Assembly: GCF_021347895.1 (NCBI RefSeq)
Contig: NC_067128.1
Coordinates: 758,010 to 822,009, forward strand
Length of the DNA stretch: 64,000 bases
Direction of reading: 5' to 3'
From: Acanthochromis polyacanthus
Lineage: Eukaryota > Chordata > Actinopteri > Pomacentridae
The notes below the pieces were generated by a model that saw only the letters and a list, made by a program, of their open reading frames with translations, was not told where the DNA came from and ran no database searches. The translations under genes and the position numbers were made by a program. This document shows, in pieces, positions 1 through 20,039 of the stretch; position 1 is the first letter of the stretch, and each line of letters opens with the position of its first letter.

Positions 1-1118
1 AGGAGCTGCAGATCTACGAGAAACACAACAACCTGCTGCATGGAAGCAGGAGGAAGAAGTAAGACTTGAGGACGTGTGCCTCATTCCATCTCACATTGTT
101 ACTTTTAAAAGCAATTTTTTCTCAGACAATAGTTGATATATCAAGCTAAAATGACACAGATACTGTTTCTGAGATAACAGATGGACCCTCATGATTTAAG
201 ATGGAAAATTCCACATGAAGAACTTCTTCTTTCCCCGTAGCTTGTATAAAACAGAAGTCATTCTCCGTGACTATGTTCTGTTGTTCAGGGATAAGATTGT
301 GAGTAAGGAGTTCATGAGGAAGTACATCCACATCGCCAAAGCCGTGACGCCCGTTCTGACGGAGGAGGCGGCCAATCACATCGCAGAGGAGTACTCCAGG
401 CTGAGGAGCCAGGACCAGCTGGGAGCCGACCTGGCCAGGGTGAGCGGGAGGTTTCAGACACAGACAGAAGGAAAAGAGATCATTTAAAACACCTTTAAAA
501 ACCAAAAGTCAGTGACATCAACAAGGAATGATCAGTGAATCAGTAACCAGTCCCTCCAGGATTTCACTGCATTTCTCCAGATTGTCGCGTTCCTAAAATG
601 TCAGAATTTGTGGCAGCTTTTCTAAAAGAATTACGATATTTTAAGCATATTTGTTGCTGTGAAATTGCAGGAGACAGTGACGGTTACTAAAAAGTTGTTA
701 GAACATGTTTCAACATTTTACTTGACAGTATTTCTTCCTAAACTAATTCTGTAACACTCCAACCCATTTCCACAAACTGGAACACCACAGTGGGAAACCA
801 GCAGCAGCCAGATCCTGGTTTAACCTGCAGTGGTTGGTAGATTTAAGGCACTAAATGATCATTTACTGTTGAATGAATCATATTTGGACACATCTGTCAG
901 TGGATTAAAAAGTTAATTTCACATCCTGGTGTTCACACACGTGTTGACACACACACGGCTCGTCACGTCATTCGTGGATCTAAGAACTGTTGTAGCCACA
1001 GTGAGGTGGTTTAAACTCCAGCTGATGCTGTTTAGATTTTATTTCTTCTTTACTAATCCTTCCAGATGAGTTGAGAACTATTTTATTGTGCATCCCAGTG
1101 GAGGTTCTTCAGGTCTGA

Positions 1119-1472
<354 letters not shown>

Positions 1473-1874
1473 TAGGACTCATTCACCCTGCCTCTGTTTG
1501 TCCACAGTAATAAACAGCTGCAGTTTCCTGTGGCTTCATTTACCAAACCTGTTGTTTCCTCCTCTGAATAACATCCAACAAATCAGCAAAAATAAAATCC
1601 CCAAATTTCAGAAAATTTGCAAAACCTTCAGGAAGAAAATTCCAATAATTCCTTAAAAGATTCCCTTGAAAGTTTTATTTTTGGTTGATTTTTATGTGAA
1701 TGTTCTTAAGAAACATTTTTAACATTTCTTTTTTTCCACCACAAATGTAGAAAATGTGAAGTTTCACTGTGAAAACATATTTTTTTCTACATTTTCTAAC
1801 TTTAAAACGGGTCACTGTGATGTGCAGGATGACACCAGGGTAAAACAGATTTCTGCAGTAATAGCGTGCTGTGT

Positions 1875-2055
1875 CAGCGCTCGATTTAGACGTTTAGACT
1901 AAAAACGTTGCAAATGGCGACCGTCTAAATCGAGCGCTCGATCGAGCTGAACCGCCGATCATCTTTTCTTCATGGAGGCAGCCACTTTGTATGATGTCAT
2001 CAACCTCCCATGATTCCTGGCGCTCGCGGCGACCTGGCGACTGTCTAAATCGAGC
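1875..2055. mobile_element. 181-bp TIR insertion in the mcm3-copy intron
   Basis: The intact mcm3 intron 14 lacks this block. The ends are inverted: CAGCGCTCGATTTAGAC at the left and GTCTAAATCGAGC at the right. The flanks repeat GCTGTGT (1868-1874 and 2056-2062), while the paralogous empty site near 18230 has it once. This looks like a short non-autonomous DNA transposon with a 7-8 bp target duplication. A further inverted copy of the terminal motif lies inside at about 1918-1945. Confidence 0.6.
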
Positions 2056-2340
2056 GCTGTGTGTGTCCTGTAGGGGACGTCATGGATCCCAGGGCAGTGA
2101 GCCTTACAGTCCGTATGACTTCAGTGAGGACCAGGAGGTGACTGAAAGTAAGAAGCACACTTTGACTTTCTGAATGACTGAACTGGATCCAGTCCAGGAT
2201 GATGAGTATTTGTGGTTTGAAACCATTTTCAGGACTTTAAATCCTCACTGGTTTCAAAGAATGCAGGTTTCTCATTCTGCTCTTTTTGCTCTGCAGTTCA
2301 GGCCAGCACCCCGAAACCGACCAAACCACAGGAGGATGAG

Positions 2341-2890
2341 GGGCCGATGGAGGGGCCGATGGAGGGGCCGATGGAGGGGCCGATGGAGGGGCCGATGGAG
2401 GGGCCGATGGAGGGGCCGATGGAGGGGCCGATGGAGGGGCCGATGGAGGGGCCGATGGAGGCGCCGATGGAGGCGCCGATGGAGGCGCCGATGGAGGCGC
2501 CGATGGAGGGGCCGATGGAGGGGCCGATGGAGGCGCCGATGGAGGCGCCGATGGAGGCGCCGATGGAGGCGCCGATGGAGGGGCCGATGGAGGCGCCGAT
2601 GGAGGCGCCGATGGAGGGCCGATGGAGGGGCCGATGGAGGGGCCGATGGAGGGGCCGATGGAGGGGCCGATGGAGGGGCCGATGGAGGGGCCGATGGAGG
2701 GGCCGATGGAGGGGCCGATGGAGGCGCCGATGGAGGCGCCGATGGAGGGGCCGATGGAGGCGCCGATGGAGGCGCCGATGGAGGCGCCGATGGAGGCGCC
2801 GATGGAGGCGCCGATGGAGGCGCCGATGGAGGCGCCGATGGAGGCGCCGATGGAGGCGCCGATGGAGGCGCCGATGGAGGCGCCGATGGA
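2341..2890 (+). repeat. 12-bp coding minisatellite (GPME/APME units) in duplicated mcm3 exon 16
   Basis: 46 tandem units of the form ATGGAGGSGCCG lie inside exon 16 of the mcm3 duplicate. In the mcm3 frame they read (G/A)PME. The single-copy ancestor is the EEPMEAG segment at about 18485-18505 of the intact gene. One unit at 2611-2621 has 11 bp and shifts the frame by -1. All six frames are open through the array, so long ORFs here have no predictive value. Confidence 0.93.
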
Positions 2891-3896
2891 GGCCGATCTG
2901 TTTGCAGAGAGGTGAGGGTTAGAAGAGTTCAGTGAGTCAGAATAGGTCATGAATATTCATTCTTTGCACTTTGTGTCACTGCACCACTGAGATCAAATGC
3001 TGAGGAGGAAGACAGCAAGTAAAATGTTTGGTTATAAACTTAATCTTCAGTGGCCTGCATTCAGGCCGTTTTGAGATGTGCAAAAGTACTTTGCTTAATT
3101 GGCCGAAGCTGCAAACTCGATGATACAAACACTATACGCCGATGGAAAGCTTAGATTCTCATGAATCTGCCGGTATAAACCACTTTCAGATGTGATTACC
3201 ACAGCGGGTGAGAAAAGCACATTTGTCCGACAAACAACAAATAACCTAAACAGCACAACTCACCTTTGAAGGCTCATAACTAGTCACAGATGAAAATATT
3301 CCACAAAAACGGCCATAATCCAACCTTGGACATCCAGACAAAACGAGCCAGTAAAATATTTTGTCCAAAACATGTCTTGAAATCGGTAAATAATCCACAA
3401 ATAGCTAGTTTTCGTGCACCTGCACCTCACTCTGCGCATCCCATATTCCCTGTATTTCTCTTCATATATTTATTTACAAGTAAGATATTAGCGATCTTTT
3501 GTTCTGAAAATGGCCGCTGAACTCTAACCTTTTGACTGACACCTCATTTCAACCAATCTCGTAACTTTGGTCGGCCTTCCAGGGCTGAACAGCCAACCGT
3601 TGACTACAATGACAAAAGGGGCCACGACCCCTTCCCCCCGGTAGTGACTGAGCAAATCACGTTTGAGGAAACTTTTGATTGACAGGTGTTGTAGCCAATG
3701 AGTTGCTGAAAACGATATGCGGCATGATATGGAACGACGCAGGAGTTTTCCAGCAGATCTGTGCGTTAATCCGTGCGTAAGACAGACGCCTGTATCTAGC
3801 TACTGCTGCTCTCCGCGTGCGTCCTGTGTTAGCAATAGTGCTTTAGTTTTTCTAGTTGTTTTTTTGAGTTGTTTTTGAGTTTTTGGAGTGAAAATA

Positions 3897-6115
3897 ATGT
3901 CCAAACAGACTGAAAAACGAAAATATACTATTGAAGAGTTGGTAGAAGTCTGCACACGCAGACAAAGTGATGAATCCAGAGACGACAAGCTGGAGGAAGA
4001 CGGTGAAGTGTCGTCGACTGAGAAGCAGAGGATTTTTTGTTAGAGGGGAAAGACATCACACTCGATAAGCAAGTACTCAGAATTGTTTTTTTATAGTATA
4101 ATATTATATTGTTTCGTATTTATGTACACAATATAATGTTTTTTATTGTTTTATTTTACACCATAGTATAAATTATCATACTACATTATATTACAGTATA
4201 GTATCTGTTTGACAGCAGTAAGAGTTATTTCGGAGAAAATCCTGTTTTCTTTGTTTATTCGACCCTCACCTGGGGGGAGGTGTTGTCACCTGGGGGGAGG
4301 TGTGTGTCTCTCTGTTTCACAGAGTGAATTACTTACCTGTGAGACTGTAAGATGTAGAAATGCTGAATACTGGAACATTGGTAAAGTTTTATCTAGTTGT
4401 AAATCAATGTTATTTGCTTATCTTCATACAACAGCCCATCATCACAGTCTGATGAAGACTGGGAGCCAAGCACAGCAGGGGTCTACGGGCAAGAGGACAG
4501 TACCTCTGGAGAAGAGGAGACCATTTCCCTAACTCCAGCCAAAAGTCCGAAGCGGTGGAGTGGCAGAGGAAGGGGAAGGGGAAGGGGAAGGGGAAGGGGG
4601 AGGGGAGAAATAATAAGAACAAGCCCAAGCCCCAGTGACCAAGCCAGCACATTAGCTGAGAGATGGAATGATGTGGACGTTCCTGACATAGAGCCACCAC
4701 GGATAATCTTTTGTCCTAACCGCACCCCAGGACCCCAGCTCATCATGACAGAAAATTACACACCTGTCCAACTTTTCCAGCTCTTTTTCAGCAACGATGT
4801 TTTGCTTCCCATTGTGAAAAACACAAATGAACATGGCTCTGCGCATTACTCCACGCCCTCACATCCATGGACAAACATTGACTTACGGGATATGTTTTCC
4901 TTCATATCAGTGGCGATTTACATGGGTGTGGTGAAGTGCTCATCCTATACAGATTACTGGCGGGGGGATGATCTGTACAGTTTACCATTTCCGAAAAGAG
5001 TCATGGCAGGACGGAAGTTCAGGAAAATGACCTGGGCGCTCCATCTCAATAGTGCGGCAATGGATGCTGAGAATGAGGGGAGAAGAGGCACTGCAGCCTT
5101 TGATCGTCTCGGAAAAATAAAGCCCCTATATGATGACATGAGGGAGGCCTGCAAGAGAAACTATCATCCTAACCAGGAGATTGCCATTGATGAGAGGATG
5201 GTTGCTTCAAAAGCGAGGATTGGACTGAAACAGTACATGAAGCGCAAGCCTGTGAAATGGGGCTACAAGCTTTTTGTCTTGGCAGACTCCAAGGCTGGAT
5301 ATACCTGGGACTTCTTTGTCTATCAGGGAAAGTCAACAGTTAACACAGGGAAAGGAATCAGTTATGAGTCGGTAATGGAGCTGCTAAAGCCCCAGTTGCT
5401 GGGCACAGGCTACAAGCTCTTCGTGGACAACTTCTACACCAGTACCACACTCTTTCAAGACCTGCTAAAGATGAAGGTCTGGGCATGCGGCACCATTCGG
5501 ACAAATCTGATCGGGTTTCCCAGAACCACAGAGAACAGCCTGGATTCCAAGTCTCCCCGTGGCAGTGTGAGATGGATCAGGAAGGACTCCCTCCTCTATG
5601 TTCAGTGGAGAGACACTAGGGATGTCTCCCTCTGCTCAACACTCCACCAAGCACACGCAGGGGAGACTATCAAACGGCGAATCCGGAGTGCAGATGGGCA
5701 GTGGGAAGTGAAAGACATCCCGGTTCCGCCAGTGGTCAAAGACTACAACCAGTATGTACTATATTCAACAGTGTTTCATGTCATATGAAATGTAGTAATT
5801 TATATGCTTGATATGTATGTCTTAGTGTATTTTTTTCTCACGGTGTTCTTCTTCTGTCCATCCAGGCACATGGGTGGAGTGGACCTGTCGGATGCCCTCA
5901 TAGGGTTCTACAAGGTCCTCCACAAAACCAGGAAGTGGTACAAAACATTCTTTTTTCATTTTCTGGACATCGCCATCGTGAATGCCTTTCTCCTCCACAA
6001 GGAGCTCGCCATTGCTAAAGGACAGGTGCCGATGAACCAGAAGGCATTTAGGGAGACCCTTTCACGGGACCTGGCAAGGATGGGTTCTGCCCCCACAGAC
6101 AAGCCGGTCCAAGGC

Positions 6116-6148
<33 letters not shown>

Positions 6149-6316
6149 CACAGGGTGATCTATATTAGTGGGAACAGCACTGCCGGCCGGCTGAAGTGCA
6201 GAAACTGCCACAAGAAGACACCCGTGAAGTGTGTCACCTGTGATGTTCCGCTTTGCTTCCTGGCTGGACGGGATTGCTACAATGACTGGCATGTTGCCAA
6301 CAGTTTTTGGAAGTAG
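3897..6316 (+). CDS. piggyBac (PGBD-type) transposase, three exons, apparently intact
   Basis: Exons are inferred as 3897-4007, 4448-5751 and 5866-6316 (621 residues); splice sites are GAA|GTGTCG, CACAG|TCT, CA|GTATGT and CCAG|G. The N-terminus is acidic, followed by an RG-repeat stretch (about 4555-4605) and the DDE transposase domain. The piggyBac catalytic aspartates are visible in IAIDERM (D285), LFVDNFYTS (D364) and MGGVDLSD (D478, with D481). The C-terminus has a (PA)n linker followed by a cysteine-rich zinc-binding domain with CRNCHKK, CVTCDVPLC and CYNDWH, as expected for the DNA-binding cross-brace finger. No stop or frameshift interrupts the joined frame. The family excises and integrates DNA at TTAA in the nucleus. 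The first exon and its donor are the least certain parts. The element abuts the truncated mcm3 copy. Confidence 0.85.
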
Positions 6317-6943
6317 TTTCATGTTGACATTTGTAAATAGGTTGTGTTTTATTGTAAATACTGTTTTGTTGTAGTTTATTAGCATGTTATTATTATATTT
6401 GATGTTTTTACTATTTGTCATTGATAATTGTAAATACTATCTTGTTTGACTTATAAAAACAATTTATAACATCTAGCACTTCTTTTGACTCTTTTCTGTG
6501 CAAAAAGTTTGGCAAATGGTGTTATTACATGTTTATACATCAATTTTCATAAACGTGAGTAATTCTAATAGTGAATCTGAATATAGGATATGATACCTCA
6601 GAGTGTAAGCTTTCCGTAGAGCCCAAATTTATAACTGTAGGTTGAAGCGTTGAAGAATAGCAGCCTGTTTTATCCAGTGTGCCAAGGCTGTGCCAAATGG
6701 GCAACGCCTGGGCGTAGCCCTACAAAAACGTGTGAAACACTCATTTCTTGTAGTCTTGCTATGAAATTTTGACCTGAACTGGGTAAGACCCCAGGCTGTT
6801 GTCCTATTGTGTTTTCAAGCTCTCACAGTGCTGCCACACTTGTCTTCAGGTGTTTTATTAGGGAAATAATTTAGGCGGAAAACAAATTCATCCTAATTCA
6901 GTGTGTTCCAACATAAAATACTCTGTCCCGGTAGCACTTAGAG

Positions 6944-7757
6944 CAGGGGTCGGCAACCCGCGGCTCCGGAGCCGCATGCGGCTCTTTCAGCCCTCTGTTG
7001 TGGCTCCCTGTAACTTTGGAAAATAAATTGCTCTGCCTTTCAGGCGCGTTTCAATGCATTTTAATATAGAGCGTTTTATTGTGAAATTACCGCTCTTATT
7101 TTGACACGTCACTCCACCGGATGTGCTGCTGGGGTTTTCCTCTGGCTGGGACATGACTATGCATGAGAGCGGAAGGTTGATGCAGAGGAGATGGAGAAGC
7201 AACACCTGTAGTTTCACATCGTTTTGTACTCAAGAATGGCAAGCCTGTATATTAAAGCTCCACTCCAAGAAAGACACGTCTTGTCTTTGATTCAAAAGTA
7301 CTCATGATAGGGTAATACACGTTACTCGCAAGAACACGGCAGCAGGTCAGAGAGTCAGAGGAGTGTCGTCTTGGAAAATAGAACAGCGACTTACCGTAGA
7401 AAAGTTATTAGCTTAAGATAAATAGATTTTACAAGTTAAATAGACACAAGCAAAATATTGATTTCCAGCTAACAATACGTAACATATGAGGTCCAGGAGC
7501 AAAAATGACATTAACCAGGTAAGATAAATATTAGTGGTAGGACACAATTTTAAAAAATGAATCTAATTAGAGGCTTTGTAATTAATTAATTACGACTGAT
7601 TAACAAGGGCATAGAGGTAAAAAAAAAAAAAAAAAGTGATATATGCAGTGTTGTCTTCATTTTAAATGCCAAAAGGATTTTGTGGCTCCCGGTGTTTTCT
7701 TTTCTGTGGGAAACGGGTCGAAATGGCTCTTTGAGTGTTAAAGGTTGCCGACCCCTG
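6944..7757. mobile_element. Non-autonomous hAT element
   Basis: The terminal inverted repeats are CAGGGGTCGGCAACC (6944-6958) and GGTTGCCGACCCCTG (7743-7757). The 8-bp flanks acttagag (6936-6943) and acgtagag (7758-7765) match at 7 of 8 positions, as expected for an hAT target duplication. No convincing transposase frame lies within; it contains an A-run at 7619-7635. It is nested in the 3' flank of the piggyBac region. Confidence 0.8.
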
Positions 7758-7920
7758 ACGTAGAGTAATTCTGACTGCACTGGGTGAAAATTCAGGTTGT
7801 CAGCTTTCAAATGAGACCAGAACCATGCATGCACTCCAAACGGTTCAAGAACAGCATTCAATTTACTTTGGGTACGTCTTCAGTAGAAATTTCAGGCGGA
7901 ATTGACTGCAGTATACAAGG

Positions 7921-8058
7921 TTAAACATACACAGTTTCTGTCTCATGTATTCTCTTATATTTAGTTTAAATTTGAGTAGTTTGAGCAGCAAAAATTTAGA
8001 ATTTTGATCCTAATAAGCAACAATAATACACTATTCATTTCTATAAAGTTTTTTAAAA
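7921..8058 (+). repeat. Left arm of ~138-bp inverted repeat
   Basis: This arm matches the reverse complement of 8881-9018 at roughly 90% or better. It starts exactly at a TTAA. Between the arms lie a (TA)n run and a SINE. Confidence 0.8.
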
Positions 8059-8117
8059 ATAACTTTACATGTGCATTGTTTTTTATTCCGTGCAGGAATC
8101 GGAGTGTGAGAACAGTT

Positions 8118-8132
8118 AACCCTGTAAAACCT

Positions 8133-8169
<37 letters not shown>

Positions 8170-8195
8170 ATATATATGTGTGTGTGTGTGTGTGT
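8118..8195 (+). repeat. TTAACCCTGTAAAACC motif with (TA)n/(TG)n microsatellite
   Basis: TTAACCCTGTAAAACC at about 8118 is followed by TA and TG dinucleotide runs to about 8195. The same 16-base motif recurs at 9015. It looks like a piggyBac-type MITE end (TTAA followed by CCCT), but no matching opposite end was found. Confidence 0.45.
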
Positions 8196-8338
8196 AAAAT
8201 TCCCATTTTTTTCTATATCTTTTTTAAATATTTTTTACTTTAATTTTATTTTGTTATCTTTTCTATATTTGGGTTTACATATATATATTTTTGTTGTTTA
8301 TTTATTTATTTGCTTTTTTCCCGGCTGTGTTTGAGTCT

Positions 8339-8718
8339 GGGCTGCACAGTGAAGTAGTGGTTAGCACTTTGTCCTTGCAGCAAGAAGATCCCCGGTTCAA
8401 ATCCCGGCCTGGGATCTTTCTGCATGGAGTTTGCATGTTCTCCCTGTGCATGCGTGGGTTTTCTCCGGGTACTCTGGCTTCCTCCCACAGTCCAAAAACA
8501 TGCTGAGGTTAATTGGTTCCTCTAAATTGTCCGTAGGTGTGAATGTGAGTGTGATTGTGTGTCTGTATATGTAGCCCTGTGACAGACTGGTGACCTGTCC
8601 AGGGTGTCCCCTGCCTTCAGTCTGCTGGGATAGACTCCAGCACCCCCCATGACCCTAGTGAGAATAAAGCGGTGGATGGATGGATGGATGGATGGATGGA
8701 TGGATGGATGGATGGATG
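8339..8718 (+). mobile_element. tRNA-derived SINE with (GGAT)n tail
   Basis: The head has tRNA-like A-box (GTGGTTAGCAC) and B-box (GGTTCAAATCC) motifs, followed by the conserved teleost body (GGAGTTTGCATGTTCTCC, CTTCCTCCCACAGTCC) and a GGAT-repeat tail from about 8672. The tRNA structure is degenerate, so this is not a tRNA gene. Related copies lie at 24682-25051, around 26178-28108 (split by a Tc1) and at 62486-62530 (fragment). Confidence 0.85.
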
Positions 8719-8794
8719 TCTTTGTGTACCAGAATCCACTGAGAAAACCTTGACAGGAAAAATTGGCCATTTTTTCCTAGCTTGGACCTGTCTA

Positions 8795-8880
8795 TTAGGT
8801 TTTATTTCCTGCTTGGATTAAGATGTGATGAGATTCTGCTGGAACTGAAGACAGGAGTCAGTGTGCATTAAACTGCATTT
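8795..8880 (+). repeat. Dispersed repeat shared with 48068-48152
   Basis: The segment reading TTTTATTTCCTGCTTGGATT and on to TAAACTGCATTTT occurs in reverse complement at about 48068-48152 at high identity. No coding potential or defined ends are seen. Family not identified. Confidence 0.6.
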
Positions 8881-9018
8881 TTTTAAAAAACTTCATAGAA
8901 ATGAATAGTTTGTTATTGTTGCTTATTATGATCAAAATTCTTAATTTTTGCTGCTCAAACTACTCAAATTTAAACTAAATATAAGAGGATACATGAGACA
9001 GAAAATATGTATGTTTAA
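8881..9018 (-). repeat. Right arm of ~138-bp inverted repeat
   Basis: Reverse complement of 7921-8058. The arm ends at TTAA (9015-9018), directly followed by CCCTGTAAAACC. Confidence 0.8.
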
Positions 9019-9039
9019 CCCTGTAAAACCATCATGAAA

Positions 9040-9480
9040 AAAAGTGATAACTTTATTTCTATAGCAGCCTTAAGAACAGTGTTCACAATAAAGAGCTTTA
9101 CAGTAAAAACATGAAACAATCAGACAAGATAAAGGAGACCAGAGCCGTCAGTTACAATAAATAGTAAAAATGATAATAAATTAAATGAATAATGATATAG
9201 ATTAGCACTCGCAACAACAAGGGAACGAGGAAGTTTGAAAATTAAAGAACAAGATTGAGGATTAAAATGGAGAACAGTTGGTCACCTTCAGAGTTAAACT
9301 TTGGAATGACCAGAAGGATCCACCTGAGGATCTGAGGATCATACGGGGTCAACAGATCACAAATGGAGCTCGGGTTAGACTCTGACGAGCTTGAAAAGGC
9401 TAACCCTAACCCTAAATCTTAAAATCAATTCTAAATCCAACAGGAAGCCGGTGGAGGGAAGCCAGGACAGGAGGGATGGG
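9040..9480 (+). repeat. Dispersed repeat shared with 59640-59820
   Basis: The block contains TTTATTTCTATAGCAGCC and a run through AATAAATAGTAAA and AATTAAATGAATAATG. A diverged copy lies at about 59640-59820, same strand. The tail (CAGGAAGCCGGTGGAGGGAA) is typical of common teleost interspersed repeats. No protein is recognised. Confidence 0.55.
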
Positions 9481-9519
9481 ATGTCGTCCCTATAATATAA
9501 TATAATATGACAAAAAATG

Positions 9520-9521
<2 letters not shown>

Positions 9522-9601
<80 letters not shown>
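9522..9601. repeat. (TA)n microsatellite
   Basis: About 80 bases of pure TA repeat. It is preceded by a short TATAATATAA stretch. Confidence 0.97.
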
Positions 9602-9603
<2 letters not shown>

Positions 9604-9855
9604 AAGGTGCAGGTCCTAGATTAGGGTATATCATACAATTCAAATGTTATGGTTAAGATCATATATTTTATAAAATTGCCCATCAAATATGAATATCATA
9701 TATGACAGTTATGGAAGTGATTAAGATGTTTTGTTTTTTCTTCAGCAACATGTCTGTAGAAGAATCATACCTGTAGTGTTTTTATGACCTGAACTGACCT
9801 GGCATTAGGTAATTAAATAAATGGTCTCTTTCAATGTGGCGTTTCTGGGTTGAGA

Positions 9856-10265
9856 TGACGTCATGTTTTTATTCCCGAAGCAGGTTGATAATATAGGGGC
9901 TCTATAAAAACTCTGTTTATGGCGCCATCTCCTGGAGAAACAAAGAAAACCCACATTTCTTCAGCTTTTCCTGCTTTTTTCTCAGCGCACCTCTTCCTGT
10001 GTGTTTTCGCGGGAGTTCTTATTGTGGGAGGGGCCACGTGGCCACACAAGGATCCTATTGGTACGTTGGTACAGTTTACCCGCGGAATACGTAAAGCTTG
10101 CGTGCCGTGTCAACCAATCACGTCTCACGCTGGGCTTGTAGCCGGCACGCAGTGGCGCGAAACTCCTTCAGTGGAGCGGACGGACAGCAGCGGACAGAAG
10201 CAGCTGAAAGCGGAGCGATTTTCTTCATTTTAGCGGCTTTAAAGCAGAAAAAGTGATCGGAAATA
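9856..10265 (+). promoter_or_regulatory. mcm3 promoter: E2F sites, CCAAT boxes, E-box, CRE
   Basis: The 400 bases before the mcm3 ATG hold a palindromic CRE (TGACGTCA, 9856-9863), an E2F-like TTTTCGCGGGA (10004-10014), a CACGTG E-box (about 10035-10040), an inverted CCAAT (ATTGG, about 10058), a forward CCAAT (10114-10118) and a perfect E2F consensus on the minus strand (GGCGCGAAA, 10154-10162). There is no TATA box. This is the layout expected of a TATA-less, E2F/NF-Y driven S-phase gene. Sites were read by eye; occupancy is inferred. Confidence 0.7.
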
Positions 10266-19693
<9,428 letters not shown>

Positions 19694-20039
19694 GGAGCGT
19701 CGGATCACACGGACTCTTAAAGAAGCAGCGATTCTCTAAAAACACGTTGATCTTTTATCCACAGCGTCCTGCTTAGCCGGTAATCTGCAGTCCCACCAGC
19801 CTGTTCTTCTTGTAAGAGCAGAACAGAAACACCTGCTCTGACTCATCTGTGCACTTGCTGTTCTGGTTTAGTTGTGGTGACGTTCCTTCATGGTGTTCTT
19901 ATGAGATTTATCAGCGGGCTGCTACAGTACAATGCATGAATCTCTCTCATTATAGAGATAAATGTTCTTCTGTCTGGATTTCTGTATATAGTTGACAAGT
20001 TTTGAAATTACCTGTAGCTGTGTGTTAAAAATAAATAAA
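19694..20039 (+). other. mcm3: mcm3 3' UTR with polyadenylation signals
   Basis: Non-coding sequence follows the TGA at 19691-19693. Two overlapping AATAAA hexamers lie at 20030-20035 and 20034-20039, giving a 3' UTR of roughly 360 bases. No other gene is seen here. Confidence 0.65.

Larger units (their letters stand above)
3041..7924 (+). mobile_element. piggyBac-type DNA transposon region (boundaries tentative)
   Basis: A spliced piggyBac transposase gene (3897-6316) sits in about 0.85 kb of 5' and up to 1.6 kb of 3' non-coding DNA. The left junction at 3041 is a TTAA exactly where homology to mcm3 intron 16 stops. A matching right boundary could be the TTAA at 7921-7924, which is also where an inverted repeat arm begins. 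The terminal sequences (TTAATCTTCAGTGGCC and, inverted, TTAACCTTGTATACTGC) resemble each other only weakly, so the ends are not settled. A shared sub-terminal AAGCTTTCC motif occurs inverted at about 3145 and 6608. An hAT-type element (6944-7757) is nested in the 3' part. Confidence 0.55.

Noticed and set aside
2174..2950. Long ORFs of RWRG, GADGG, GASIG or PPSA repeats on both strands
   Set aside because: They are alternative frames of the 12-bp array, which has no stop in any frame. Only the PME frame follows the mcm3 exon phase.
8365..8410. tRNA gene
   Set aside because: A-box and B-box motifs are there, but the fold is degenerate, the body is a known SINE type, and the same unit recurs with GGAT tails.
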